NCBI RefSeq assembly: GCF_964204645.1
Contig: NC_134032.1
Location: 2,630,916 to 2,694,915, forward strand
Length of the DNA stretch: 64,000 bases
Reading direction: 5' to 3'
Origin: Tubulanus polymorphus
Lineage: Eukaryota; Nemertea; Palaeonemertea; Tubulaniformes; Tubulanidae
Shown here: positions 44,219 through 56,621 of the stretch, piece after piece
Position numbering within the stretch: position 1 is the stretch's first letter
How the letters are laid out: each line of letters opens with the position of its first letter
Program-made: the position numbers and the translations under genes
The notes under the pieces: generated by a model
The model's database searches: none
Told to the model about the DNA's origin: nothing
Seen by the model: the letters and a program-made list of their open reading frames with translations, nothing else

Positions 44219-47200
44219 AAAGACTAAGCATCAACAAGTATGCAGGTGATCCTAAAATCAAGGAAATGGTTGTTGCTTCCACAAGATCACGTCGTGAAAA
44301 TGAAAAATTGAAAAAGAAAGACATCAACTATGTGATCAGTGAATTTCGACGTGTATCTAAAGACGGTCCTGAATATGTCTGCTCTGTGTGTCATCGACTC
44401 TTGTTCAGAAATCAAGTTAAAGATCTTATTGAAAACAATTACACTACTCATGGACCTACACATGCTGAAATTGCTCAAAAATGTATAACAAATACATATC
44501 TACATGTCTGCAATGAAGATTGTCCAACACCATGCACCTTGAAAACTGAACCATCAATTAAGCAGTGGATTTGTCACAATTGTCATCATAAGTTATTGAT
44601 GGCTAAGATACCATGTGAGGCTGCTTGCAATAATTTGCAGTTAGATAGAGTTCCAAGAGAATTATCACATCTGAATCCACTGGAGGAGCATCTTATTGCG
44701 ATAAACATTCCATTCATTAAGATGATTGCTTTGCCGAGGCAAGGACAGCATGGTTGTCATGGGCCTGTTGTATGTGTGCCAAGTGATGTTAAAAAAACTA
44801 CTACAATATTACCTCGTGATTCATCTGATGATCAAATGATGAAAGTTAAATTGAAACGCAAACTCACGTACAAGGGTCACTATCAGTATCAGTTTGTTGA
44901 CCAGAAAAAAATCATGGATGCTCTTACCACTTTAAAATCAATTAACAAACACTATCGTGACATTGAACTGAACCAAGACTGGACCAATTGTCTTGAAAAA
45001 ATTGATGAAGAATCAGAATCTGAAGTGCTCTCAACTGATAAATCGTCGTCCAATATAGATGAAAGCTGTGTGAATTCCTTACCTACTGCTAAGAGTGAAG
45101 CAGATAAGGAAACAAATGGAACTGATTCACAGGAAGAAACCGAGGCAGAAAATCTACACGAAATGTATATGAATTCATGTCTACAACCAATTGATATTGG
45201 TCAAGAAATTCTTGATGCACACTTTAATGATATTTTGTGTCCGGCACCAGCTGAAAATAACAGCCCAATACAAATATTAACCGACAAAGAAAATGAAGCC
45301 AAATCATTCCCCACATTGTTTCCTACTGGAAGATTCACTTATCATGCTGTTCGTGATGAAAGAATCACTCTCGCACGATATTTACATACCCGATTGATGA
45401 ACGCTGATCCAAGATTCTCTCGAAATACTGACTTTATTTTCTATTCACAATTTTTGTCAGAAATTAATCAGGTTGCATCAAATGTATCGATAGCGCTACG
45501 AAAAGGAGTGAAAGATAGCACTCGGCAATTTCATGTCGGATTGGATAGTCTAAGAAATCTCAAAGACGTGAATGATATCTTCAAGTATAATGATGGCTAC
45601 AAGTTTTTGAAACCAATACGAGGAACACCACCATTCTGGCAGGCTGCTCAAAAAGACTTATTGGCTATGGTTCGGCAATTAGGTGTCCCTACATTTTTTG
45701 TGTCATTTTCAGCCGCTGAAATGAGATGGAATGAACATTTAGAAGCTATAATGCGAATCGATGGATGCAATAAACCAGTTAGTGAATTGTCATGGTCTGA
45801 GAAATGTGGTATTTTGAGACGCAATCCTGTCACTGCTGCACGCATTTTTGATCACAGATTTCATACATTCCTTAATGATGTTATCAAATCCCCAGCGCAA
45901 CCTATTGGTGAAATTCAAGACTTTTTTTATCGAGTAGAATTCCAGATGAGAGGCAGCCCACATGTACATGCACTGATATGGGTAAAAGACGCACCGAAAT
46001 CAGGAATTGATGACGACGCTAATGTCACCTCGTTTGTAGATCGATATATCACCTGTAAATTACCTGATGATTCTGAGGATCCTGAATTACATGAAACTGT
46101 AACCAGTGTCCAAATGCACAGCAAAAGACACTCAAAAACATGCCGCAAGAAAGGTACTAAATGTAGGTTTAATTTCCCAAAGAATCCTTCATTACAAACA
46201 TTTTTGACTCAAGAAAAATACGAACCCCCACCACCACCAAGTACTGATGAATCGAATAATGAAGAACCATTAAATGAACAAATTGAGGCAGCTAGCAATG
46301 CAATGAGTCCCGATCAAGCGAAAGAAATATTACAGAAAGTGTGGGAATTGATGAACAAAGAGGATACTGATTTATCAACTACAGAATCACTGTACAGATC
46401 AATTGGAATCACACAAGATATGTTTGAAGAAGCTTATCGTTGTTTATCACGTAAGAGTAGTGTCGTTTTGAAAAGGGAACCAAATGAATGTTGGGTAAAT
46501 CAATACAATCCTGCATTATTGAGAGCCTGGCAGGCTAACATGGATATACAGTATGTGACTGATGCATTTGCATGCGTAGTATACATAGTATCGTATATCT
46601 CAAAGAGTGAACGAGAAATGGGTCTTTTATTAGAACACACAAGAGCGGAGGCTGCAGATAATAATCAAAGCGCGAAACAAGCCATGAAATCATTAGGTTC
46701 AACTTATCTCCATAATCGTGAGGTGTCAGCTCAAGAAGCAGTGTATCGAGTTTGTAATCTAAAAATGAAGCAAGGATCTCGAAAAGTTCAGTTTATTCCT
46801 ACAGGTGACAATATCATTAAATTAAGTAAACCACTGAGCGTATTACAATCAAAAAGCGCAGATCACGATTTGACTGATGATGATGTATGGATGACTGGCA
46901 TCGTAGAACGATATCAAAATCGACCTGATGATGAGGAATTTGAACAAATGTGTTTGGCTCAATTCTGCTCTGAATATAGGATTCTCGCAAAATCTCAAGT
47001 GAACAACAGCAGCATAGCATTGAAAAATGAGAGTGGATATATCAGAAAGAGAACCAACACAGCCCCGGCAGTTGTCAGGTATGCTAGATTTTCAAAAACA
47101 AAACAACCTGAAAAACATTATCAAACAAGTCTACAATTATTTCTGCCATATCGTCAAGATGAACAATTAAAACCACCAGGTTTTGAAACATTCGAAGTTT

Positions 47201-49620
47201 TCTATGAAACAGGGCATGTATGTTTAGGTTCAGCACCATTAACGGCTGTTAAACATATTGTAGACAAACATCGCAGTTGGTTCGAAGCCGATATTGAAAC
47301 ATTTGACATGGCGCAAGAAATGTTGAATACAAATGATGAGTACGAGGATGCATGGGCTCAAATTGCACCGGAATGTGAACATGAAAGACATGAGGCTATT
47401 GCTGAATCACAACCTAATACCCACGATGACAATGAAAATGACCCTAATGATATACCGGATTTGCAGTATACCGCAGAAAAAAAATCACCTGGCAACTATG
47501 CAATTGAAAATTCAAATGCAGCCCTATCAAAAGACGCTGCATGGAAATTAATTCGATCATTGAACAATCAACAGAAAGAGGTATTCTATAAACTGAGACA
47601 GTGGTGTATTGATATTCGTAATGGTCATAACCCTAAACCATTTCATATATTTCTAACAGGCGGAGCAGGTACAGGAAAATCACATTTGATAAAGGCTATC
47701 AAATATGAGGCATCAAGAATTCTTGCACCAACTGCTGAAAACCCAGATGATGTAACTGTTTGTTTGACTGCTCCAACAGGTGTTGCCGCATACAATATTG
47801 GTGCGACTACAATTCATAATACGTTTGCTATTAACATTGGAGCTAAATTACCGTATGTACCTTTGAGCGATGACAAAATATCTGAATTACGTGTGAAGTT
47901 CAACAGTCTCCAAATAGTGATAATCGATGAAATATCTATGGTTGATCATAAAATGCTTGGTTATGTACACGGCAGATTGAGGCAGATAAAACAATGTCCT
48001 GATTATTCTCCATTTGGTAATGTCAGTGTTATAGCTGTCGGTGATTTCTATCAACTGCCTCCAGTCAAAGGCAAACCTCTGTATTCACCGCCTGATAATG
48101 GTGTTGATTTATGGACTAATGTATTTGAAATTGTAGAATTACAAGAAATAATGCGCCAAAAAGGTGGTGAATTTGCAGCTATGTTGAACCGACTAAGATC
48201 AAAAAAGAAAGAAGATATGCTATCAGATACAGACGACGCAACCTTGAAAGCAAGAGTTACAGGTGAAACCAATGCAACTGCTTTAGGTATATACTCTACG
48301 AACAATCAAGTAGACGACGTTAATACAGCCATGTTGACAGAAAACTGCACTAACATTGTTGAAATTGCAGCACATGATTTGACTAAAGATCCAAGAACTG
48401 GCAGATTGATAAAAAAAGTTAATTACCACATAAGCAATAAGAGCTTATCATCGGCAAAAAGCTTATTGTTAGCCTATAATGCAAGAGTTATGCTGACTAA
48501 GAATATCAATGTTTCAGATGGACTAGTCAATGGAGTTCTTGGCACTGTGTCGCATATATCATTTGATGATGACATGGAATGTACTACAATATATGTGATT
48601 TTTGATGATAAAAAAATCGGTAAAGAACTACGTAATACGTCTAATGTTTCTAATGTGCCAGAAAATAGTACACCAATAGTACGAGTTGAGGAATCAGCGA
48701 TGAAAAATAAAGGCGTGCGTCGACAATTCCCATTGAAATTAGCTTGGGCCTGTACAGTTCATAAAGTTCAAGGAGTTACAGCACAAAACGCAGTAGTTTC
48801 GTTGAAAAAGATTTTCTCACCTGGACAGGCAGACGTAGCACTGAGTCGAGTGACATCTATTGAAGGTTTAATTCTTGAGGATTATTCACCCAAGGCAATT
48901 TTTTGCAATGAGCTCATTAAACCAAGCGTTGAAAATATGACTCCATTCATACAAACTGAAAATGATCTATGTAACGACTGTACCCTCACTATGGCTCTAC
49001 ATAATACTGAAGGTTTACCCGCCCACTATAATGATATTGCTAATGATGAAAGGCTTTCGGGAATAGATTATATTTGTGTCACTGAAACCTGGTTAACTGA
49101 TGATCACAACAGTGTCGACATTCAGGGATATAACTTCCACCATCAGACAAGATCTATGAGTTATGATATTGATCATGAAATGGTAACACAAATTCACGGT
49201 GGTGTAGGTATTTATGCAAAATTAACATCAGATTATGACCAGATTCCGCTACAAACAAAGAATATTGAATGTATGGCCATAAAGGATCACAAATCCGGAA
49301 TAGCATTTGCTGTAATATATCGTCCTCCCTCCTACAATGTAACTCCATTCAAAATAGCTCTGAGAGATGTTATTTGTGAAATACGATCACACTCTGATCA
49401 AATAGCTATTGTTGGTGATTTCAATGAAAATGTATTAGTATCGTCGAGTGTTGCAAATATGCTCGAAACATTTGGATATGTACAATGTGTTACTATGCCA
49501 ACTACAAATGCTGGAACGCTTGTAGATCATGTATATGTCACTGGTTTTGCACGACCGCACATTCATATAGTACCCACTTTCTACAGTCATCACGATATAG
49601 TTTCGCTAGGATTCCTCTAA
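44197..49620 (+). CDS. Helentron Rep-helicase-endonuclease polyprotein
   Basis: 1807 codons. Order: repeat remnant (RLSINKYAGDP), a Cys-rich region (YVCSVCHRLLF, WICHNCHHKLL), the HUH Rep domain with FQMRGSPHVHALIW (residue about 588) and downstream YITCKLP tyrosine region, then a PIF1-type helicase: GGAGTGKS (about 1153), DEISMVD (about 1243), QLPPVKG, VHKVQGVTAQ (about 1520) and ALSRVTSIEGL. Last is an endonuclease/exonuclease/phosphatase domain with TETWLTDDHN, GVGIYAK, VIYRPPS, GDFNEN and a final SHHDIVSLGF (about 1625-1807). Known role: nicking, rolling-circle strand transfer and unwinding during transposition. The endonuclease resembles that of CR1-type LINEs. This large frame is fully open. 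Confidence 0.92.
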   Translation: MQHRDKMKRLSINKYAGDPKIKEMVVASTRSRRENEKLKKKDINYVISEFRRVSKDGPEYVCSVCHRLLFRNQVKDLIENNYTTHGPTHAEIAQKCITNTYLHVCNEDCPTPCTLKTEPSIKQWICHNCHHKLLMAKIPCEAACNNLQLDRVPRELSHLNPLEEHLIAINIPFIKMIALPRQGQHGCHGPVVCVPSDVKKTTTILPRDSSDDQMMKVKLKRKLTYKGHYQYQFVDQKKIMDALTTLKSINKHYRDIELNQDWTNCLEKIDEESESEVLSTDKSSSNIDESCVNSLPTAKSEADKETNGTDSQEETEAENLHEMYMNSCLQPIDIGQEILDAHFNDILCPAPAENNSPIQILTDKENEAKSFPTLFPTGRFTYHAVRDERITLARYLHTRLMNADPRFSRNTDFIFYSQFLSEINQVASNVSIALRKGVKDSTRQFHVGLDSLRNLKDVNDIFKYNDGYKFLKPIRGTPPFWQAAQKDLLAMVRQLGVPTFFVSFSAAEMRWNEHLEAIMRIDGCNKPVSELSWSEKCGILRRNPVTAARIFDHRFHTFLNDVIKSPAQPIGEIQDFFYRVEFQMRGSPHVHALIWVKDAPKSGIDDDANVTSFVDRYITCKLPDDSEDPELHETVTSVQMHSKRHSKTCRKKGTKCRFNFPKNPSLQTFLTQEKYEPPPPPSTDESNNEEPLNEQIEAASNAMSPDQAKEILQKVWELMNKEDTDLSTTESLYRSIGITQDMFEEAYRCLSRKSSVVLKREPNECWVNQYNPALLRAWQANMDIQYVTDAFACVVYIVSYISKSEREMGLLLEHTRAEAADNNQSAKQAMKSLGSTYLHNREVSAQEAVYRVCNLKMKQGSRKVQFIPTGDNIIKLSKPLSVLQSKSADHDLTDDDVWMTGIVERYQNRPDDEEFEQMCLAQFCSEYRILAKSQVNNSSIALKNESGYIRKRTNTAPAVVRYARFSKTKQPEKHYQTSLQLFLPYRQDEQLKPPGFETFEVFYETGHVCLGSAPLTAVKHIVDKHRSWFEADIETFDMAQEMLNTNDEYEDAWAQIAPECEHERHEAIAESQPNTHDDNENDPNDIPDLQYTAEKKSPGNYAIENSNAALSKDAAWKLIRSLNNQQKEVFYKLRQWCIDIRNGHNPKPFHIFLTGGAGTGKSHLIKAIKYEASRILAPTAENPDDVTVCLTAPTGVAAYNIGATTIHNTFAINIGAKLPYVPLSDDKISELRVKFNSLQIVIIDEISMVDHKMLGYVHGRLRQIKQCPDYSPFGNVSVIAVGDFYQLPPVKGKPLYSPPDNGVDLWTNVFEIVELQEIMRQKGGEFAAMLNRLRSKKKEDMLSDTDDATLKARVTGETNATALGIYSTNNQVDDVNTAMLTENCTNIVEIAAHDLTKDPRTGRLIKKVNYHISNKSLSSAKSLLLAYNARVMLTKNINVSDGLVNGVLGTVSHISFDDDMECTTIYVIFDDKKIGKELRNTSNVSNVPENSTPIVRVEESAMKNKGVRRQFPLKLAWACTVHKVQGVTAQNAVVSLKKIFSPGQADVALSRVTSIEGLILEDYSPKAIFCNELIKPSVENMTPFIQTENDLCNDCTLTMALHNTEGLPAHYNDIANDERLSGIDYICVTETWLTDDHNSVDIQGYNFHHQTRSMSYDIDHEMVTQIHGGVGIYAKLTSDYDQIPLQTKNIECMAIKDHKSGIAFAVIYRPPSYNVTPFKIALRDVICEIRSHSDQIAIVGDFNENVLVSSSVANMLETFGYVQCVTMPTTNAGTLVDHVYVTGFARPHIHIVPTFYSHHDIVSLGFL

Positions 49621-52600
49621 TTATAAGCTGTAACTTTTCGTATACAAAATTCGAATCACCTCGACAAAATATCCCACTGACCTTCCATATATGCATGTAT
49701 TTGATAAATGTTTTTTCAGACATAACTGTTGATATTACCAGAAGATATTGAGCTAATACAGGATGTTGGTTAATGGATCATGATCGCAAAGAAGAAGAAT
49801 ATTCAAGACATGAATGGGATTTACTCGTCAACAAATTAATAATTATTGGTAATTACAGATACTTGATCAATAATTTCTATGTTTATACAAAAGAAAATAA
49901 GGCTCAACAAAAATGATACCTTGTTTCTTCGCAGCGGTCGGGTCATATTTGTAAAATATGGTAAAATTTGTAAACAGTTCATTTCTATAGCGGCCGGGTC
50001 TGTTGTGGTAAAATTGGTCACGTTTTTAAAGATGTAATGTATAGGGTAGATAGGGGGCTGGCTTGGTCAAGTTTTAAGCTCAGCAGAGCTGAAAACAAGG
50101 TATCAATTTTTTTAGCCTAATGGGAAATAAATAATGTATATAAATATTTTTTAGATGCCAATATTGAGAAATGTTTATAAATACACAAATTTTCATAATG
50201 TTTTACAGTAAAAATTATGATTTATATGACTGGCTATGAAATTTAAATCTGTGATATAATTCCAGGAATGATGATGCACCATCGTGCTAACAAATACAAC
50301 AAACCAATCAACTATTCCTGGCCCCAGATTTAGTATCTAATGACACTGCCTCATATGGGATACTACCTGAACTAGAATAAAATAGATACAGTACATTGAA
50401 AAATATATCAACATGATAAAATAATAAAAGTATAGATACCAATACATGGTCAAAATTGACAAATGACACTGCATTTGATCAGTACGCAATGTGTATGAGT
50501 ATCAGTGATGTGTATCAGAGCATGAGTATGTTAAAGTGGATTCAATTGATAATCGTTTAATAAATTACCAATAACTTTATACTGGTATGATACCTCTTGT
50601 GATTGAGGCAATCAACTGAATTTCAAATCGCTGCTCTATCAGAATCTCTCACAAAACCATATGCAGTGATTTATATTATGATATCTTCAATGGAGACTAG
50701 ATTTTTGGTTCATATCTCAGAATCATGCGATCTTATAATAGGACCCCATATTGCATTGGGATATCAAAAGTGATGATTTATCTTCAGTATTTGCACCCAT
50801 GAAATGACCAATGAATAAAACAATGATTTTTCCCAGACTGTGTGATACGAAAATCATGAACTAGTAAACAACCTGTGAAATCAAATAACATCACGATGCC
50901 TCAAATCAAATAACATCAGGAAATCAAATAACACTAGGACACTTCAGTGGACAGAAACTGTCCATTGAGGTGTAGCTGTCCCACCTTATATGGACAGTTA
51001 CACAGCAAAAGTTCTTCTATATTGAGGAACATGCATTGATATTACTATTTTTAAAAAGGTAGGTTACAGAAAGGTAGATGTACCTCCATGAAAACGTATC
51101 ATTAAGAACAATTACTTAGAAAATTATTTAACTATTTTCAGGCCACGTAAAACAAGAGGATCCATTGTTCGTATCATGACTGGCTACAGTATCTACAAAA
51201 CATGCCATTAAAACATATGAACTGTTTCAACAATGTCTCCACAAGGTAAAGTAGCAGGGATGAGATAAATGCATGAGAAAAATGTGAAAACTCCTGAAAT
51301 TGTTAGAAATTACCAGTAAGATTTTATGTGGTTTTCCTGATGGGCTGTTTAAAATGTTTAGAGTATGGGTCCTTTTTGACCCTAGATAGTTCATTATACA
51401 TGTACATGTTCTAAATGTAGTGTCAGTCATCCATTTATTTACCCTTACCGGACAGAATTGTTTTATACTGTATCTTAAAAAATTTAACTCTGCAGTTCTC
51501 GCATGTAACTTTGTTGAAATTGATGAGATCACATTAGGTATATGTCCCCTTTGAACACAATTCTGTTTTTGGGATGAAAACATTTAAAATCTTGTTTTTT
51601 GGTGTGATGATAATAATATGACAAAAGTTAATAATGACCACATCATTAACTGTGAAATTTTCACATTTTTCATCATATCCTTGAAATATTGAGGAAATTC
51701 CTTCGCACCAATAACTGATTATAAATATCTTTCTCACTTTCAGAAAAGTTATGTAACTTTCTATTATTCAACATATTCCTCTACTTCAAACATGTCTACT
51801 TCAACAAGTCACTTCGCTTATCCTGGCAAAATACAATATGCCTGCAACAACATTACACTTCGACACCAACCCAACAGACCACACTTGTACTGAGGCATTA
51901 ATGCATGTTCTTGCACATACCAGTATACTCAAGATGGAGCCATTCGAGTCATATGTCTGAATTGACAATAAATCAGGTAACTTATAATGTCTGCTTTGAT
52001 GTACACTATTGTGTATTTTAATTTCTCTGCTATTTCTCTGCTATTCAAATAATAACTTTTAAATTTAACATTTCAGCAATTAACAAGCTTTATGTATATC
52101 ACTGCAACATTCACTCGCAAAAATGGATAAAGAAGCGTAACATGAACTCTTATAGACTTAATGTTACTTTCTGGTTATGACGACATCTTGCTAACTAAGA
52201 GCATGACTTGTCTATGAATTCATCAGACATTCATCCACAATCTAGCTTGCAAGATGTTCATGTTAACTTTCATATTTAAAATATATTTAATCAGATATAC
52301 ATAAATTACGTCATGTTCATGTTTCATATTATATATCTGTATTATTCTCTGCATAATTGATTCATAGTAAATAAGTAATTTTTGTTACCTATGTGTTTCC
52401 TACTAAAGATCATATATGTAGATTAGTTGAAATCCAATGATTGAATGAAATAATTTTCAATATTACTATATCTATAAACAACATATTTGATGCTTAATTA
52501 CTGATTTTCCCATGGGATTTTCCTTAGTCACTGTGCATGTACAGGTCTGCAAATTGTAGACTATTTGATTAAATATATGTCTCTTCCTAATAAAGGTAAA

Positions 52601-55080
52601 CTTAAATTGCTTCCTTGCTTCATTTTTATTAACCATTTGAATTTGGAAAATCACAAAAGAATATACTTTTTCACAGCTTAAATAACTTAAGGAGATGAGA
52701 TGGTGACTGCCCAAGCCTGAGTCTGACATGCACCAGTCAGTGCTGCCACGCTGTGGTCAAATAATTATGATCTAAGTTATTTTGGATGTGATGTTTACTC
52801 GTCTCCGTTTATTTCAAAAAGAGGATTGCACCGAGAGTATTAAAACCATCGTAGTGTTGACCGTTTCATTTTTCCCACCGATTCTGCTTAATCCCTTTAG
52901 GTCACATATCGAAGAGCCCGTTGTTATGCAGCTATAGGCCCTATTTAGGGATTTCTGTTGTTACACAGAAAACCTTCATGAAAGATTGTCTGACATTATT
53001 CCTCTTCAGTTAGATGCCTTGAATCCTAGGACACCACTTTTGCAGTTGCCCTCGGGTTATGAGGATTAATCGAGGATTATCGTTTTAAATATGATCCCCC
53101 ATGCATGTGGCTAAAAAGACGTTGCTCCTCATTGAAAAACTAGTGATTAATTCCTGGGCCCGGTTGTGCAGACGTGACTTAAGTCCAAAAGTGGTTTTAA
53201 ATCATAAACTGGTTTTTACTTGTTAGATTAGCTATAGAACTAATTTGGTCTTAGACTGGTCTATAGACTAAGCCATGACTATGCAACCGACCCCTGAATT
53301 TCTAAGGTATGAAGCCTAGTAAAGGATCAATCAATGTCTAGTGGCGAAGCAGCGATAACCGGGTTTTCCGCAGTCTTGATCGTATTATTTGGATACTGTG
53401 TCGACCACGATCGTGGTATCATGTTGACGCAGCAGCACCATGCTATTCAATTGAGAATGCATGGAATTTAACCTATATTTTTTTGAATAAAATCACAGTC
53501 ACTACCTACAAAATAACAGTTCATTGATACTAAATTAGTAACTACAGAGTGATCGCACAACTGGAATATCACCCCAGACAATTTTTTTAAATTAGGATAG
53601 CCGAGACACAATCAGGCCATGAGCAGAGTACGATTATGTACTGCAATATGCAATCATGATAACAGATTTTCAAATTTTACAATAACACTAAAATTACTGA
53701 TTTAACATAGACCATATTCATGTATTCATATTCGTGCCCATTACTTATAATGCATCATAATTAATGATAAATAATGCTAACTGAAATCATGATTATAGAT
53801 TACCCTATACACGATTACAACATTTCTGATTTTTATCGCTGACAAATATTATTTAATTTTAGCCCAATACATACATTGCATTCATGCTACACAATAAAAC
53901 CATGATAGTATTTATCACATACAAATATTACATCATGTGATAAATATCAATGGCAATTACCATTTTGTTCCATCCAATTACATCTAATGCAACATAATCA
54001 TCGCTGACAAATATAATGTTATTCATGCAATACAAAGAAGTCCTCGTCATGAGTGATAGCTAATATTAATTAAAATCATGACAATACATTATCAAATACA
54101 TTAATTGCAATATCAAACATAATATCATATATTTATCATCAGCATATATTTTCATATTAAAGCCCATTACAAATAAAAAAAACTCGCAGCTGATCCCCGG
54201 AACGACGATGTAGTGACACACGTCGATACGCCGATGATTGATGAAAAGTGACTACAAAATGGAAAACTAAATCATCACGTGAAAAACGAAAGTTGAATCT
54301 GAAAAACGAAACACTATTAATGTAATGAATGTAAAAAGGATATAAATAAATGATGAAAATACATTTATTTGATTGTCTATTTTGGGAAGCGTTACATAAG
54401 TTTCATTAAAGTGATAACATGTTATAAATGGGGTTATTATTGTTAGGAGTTGTTTGGTTTTCTAATGCTTGATGTAAAGCGATGATTGTCGTGGACTGTG
54501 TGAACACAATAGCGCAGAGGAAGTGTTACTGGCATGGTGATTGGGTTGTCTAATTGTTGTGATAGGCATTCATTTAGGGGATAATGCTCTGGTAATTAAT
54601 AGGCCATGCAATGTTGATATAATGATGTAATGGTTGTATAAAGATTGCACTGTTTGGTTTAGAAAACAATCGGAAAGAAACTGTGTTTGGATGGATTTGT
54701 GGGCTTTGGCAAAAAGTGTGTGAATGGATGTATTGTATGGGTGGGGTCATGGTGTAATTGGGTGCGTTAGTGAATAGTGTAATGTTTGATGCTAGGTGTG
54801 AATGTGCCTGGGAAAATTGTGTCATATATGGTCGAAAAAAATGTGTCAGTGTTGCATTACTGATTTAGTAAATTTCACATCAAATAACGCCTGAGAACAA
54901 ACTAAGTATTTGTGTAAAGTGCTCATTAACCATAATATAGAATTCATTAAGGTTGAGTGAATAGTAGGCTTAGAATTTTGGCATTAATTATTGCTTCCAA
55001 TTGAGAAGATATGATCTTAATACATGATTTCCCAATGTAAGTAGATGTTACATTTATAATAAAAATAATTACAAGTGAGG
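49621..55080. other. long AT-rich spacer, no gene seen
   Basis: No reliable exon. A short frame at 49765-49910 (MDHDRKEEEYSRHEWDLL) may be Helentron 3' sequence. Around 50880-50945 a phrase gaaatcaaataacat recurs three times, next to a small hairpin (agtggacagaaactgtccatt). A MITE-like element is at 53156-53294. 53700-54150 has several loose repeats of atcgctgacaaatat. The right end of the Helentron was not located. Confidence 0.45.
53156..53294. mobile_element. small inverted-repeat element (MITE-like)
   Basis: The left end gggcccggttgtgcagacgtg and the right end ccatgactatgcaaccgacccc are inverted, about 75 percent matched. The inside is TTAAGT/ACTTAA-like and non-coding. Elements with a CCCGGTTNNNCA terminus and inner CTTAAGTC are abundant in marine invertebrates. 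The duplication was not resolved. Confidence 0.55.
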
Positions 55081-55289
55081 GAGAACCATTTTGTCGCATA
55101 CGGAACGTGGAACACAGTCGAGGGGAATGTTGTTAATGTCACATGACATTATCAGGAGTGATGAAGCAAATATTTGTGTCAATAGCACAATAAACTATGA
55201 TATATGAATCATGTTCTGGCGTTGGGAATACGTGGATGTATATTTTATCGGGTCCCTCGCAATTCATTTTGTAGGTTACCACCTTGTAC

Positions 55290-55510
55290 GATCGCGCAGT
55301 TTTTTTGCGGTTGTCCTAGGCCGATTTGGTCCGGGGATGAGTCCGCGGCCGTGCGCGTGTTGTGTGGTCGCGGCTGTGGAGGGACATGGCGTGTTGTTGT
55401 GGCAACTGAGAAGACAATGGATGAAATGCGTGCGTGTGGAAGGCAGGCTTTGGCGATTGGTTTGGTACTGCAATGGGCGGGGCGTGACGTCAGGGCGCGG
55501 GTAATATAGG
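55290..55510 (+). promoter_or_regulatory. CpG-rich promoter of the OB-fold gene
   Basis: A GC- and CpG-rich island stands out from the AT-rich surroundings. Near its right end it has GGGCGG (about 55475) and TGACGTCA (about 55485-55492). A likely non-coding first exon follows, with a donor CG|GTAAGT at about 55693, and coding starts at 56622. The overlapping open frames on both strands here are by-products of the GC content. Confidence 0.5.
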
Positions 55511-55944
55511 TGTTTGGGTGATGTGTGGGTACTAGCATTGTGTATTAATAAAAGGTCTGCGGATTTGGTCTTTAGTATATAGTCGGTGTTGTTTTGATTG
55601 CAGTGATTCATTAGGCTCGCGGATAGATACGGATAGTGGATTGTTGTAGATAAAATAGTAGATTGTTGATCATTTGGAGTTTGTTCTTAGCGGTAAGTGT
55701 TTAGTTGGGTATAAGAGCTGATCTGCACCTCTTTCGTGATGGCAATATACTGAATTGCAAGTCACTGTTCTAGCATCAGAATGTGTAATGAAATCCTATG
55801 CAGTGATTTAGGTGCGATTTAAGAATAGGGGACTATAGCAATATATATATGTAGTGATAGTAATCAAATAAGTAATAATAATCGTAATTGATAATGATGA
55901 TATATAATAATAGTAATATATATAGTAATTAATGAAGATTAGGG

Positions 55945-55995
55945 AACTAAACCTAACCCTAAACCTAAACCTAACCCTAAACCTAACCACTAGTC
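55945..55995. repeat. interstitial telomere-like repeats
   Basis: About 45 bases of ccctaaacctaaccctaa-like units (cctaac/cctaaa). Short and imperfect, within the 5' intron of the OB-fold gene. Confidence 0.65.
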
Positions 55996-56621
55996 CCCTA
56001 TTCTTGAATCTTACCGTGATTTATATGATGATATTATGAGTAGAAGAAAGTACATTTGTATCGCAGAATCGTGCGGATGTTTCAACAGGAGACCCTATTG
56101 GATTGGGGAATGTTTTGTGATAGTTTATGTTCAATATTCGTTTACGGTTTTTCTTACAGAGATGACGTAATTTGTTGAAACAGTGTGTGCATGCAACTAA
56201 TGCACTTTCAGCCAATGGTCACTGCCCCTAGGCAAATTGTCTGATATAATTGTAGGAATTGTGAAGAAATGTTATTCTCTGGCTCAAATTTGTTAGTCAT
56301 GAATGATTGTTTCATCAAAAATTCTGATATCATTGCCTTTAGTTTGACGCATGTGATCAGGTGTTGTTCAAAGATTGTGGAAATTTGAGATATAATCCAG
56401 GCTACAAATCTACGTTCTTGTGGAGTTATCATAAGATAAACCACCGTAATGTTTTTGTGAAGACATTCTCAGTCTGGAGCAGCGATTTTGGATTTGAAAG
56501 TGGACAAATCATGCATAGAAATAAGCTCTGCTATGTGTTATCCTGTTGTTTTCTGCTTTGCAGTAGGAATTATAGATATTGCAATGTGACTGATTGTGAA
56601 TTGTTATGTTGTAGGTAGGCT

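Larger units (their letters stand above)
40815..49620 (+). mobile_element. Helentron (Helitron2-type rolling-circle transposon), lightly decayed
   Basis: A rightward coding region with Cys-protease-like, OTU, HUH replication initiator, PIF1 helicase and apurinic-like endonuclease domains. That combination defines the Helentron branch of Helitrons. A short first exon may start at 40815 (MPKRKRRAGSFQ, donor at 40860, acceptor before 41171). The element's true ends were not found; the coordinates cover only its coding part. Coding is interrupted by one in-frame stop (41817) and two single-base shifts (about 42083 and 44128), so it is probably recent but inactive, unless these are assembly errors. 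Confidence 0.88.

Noticed and set aside
55204-55611. Four overlapping frames of about 100 codons
   Set aside because: They arise from high GC content in the CpG-rich promoter and show no domain or consistent codon use.
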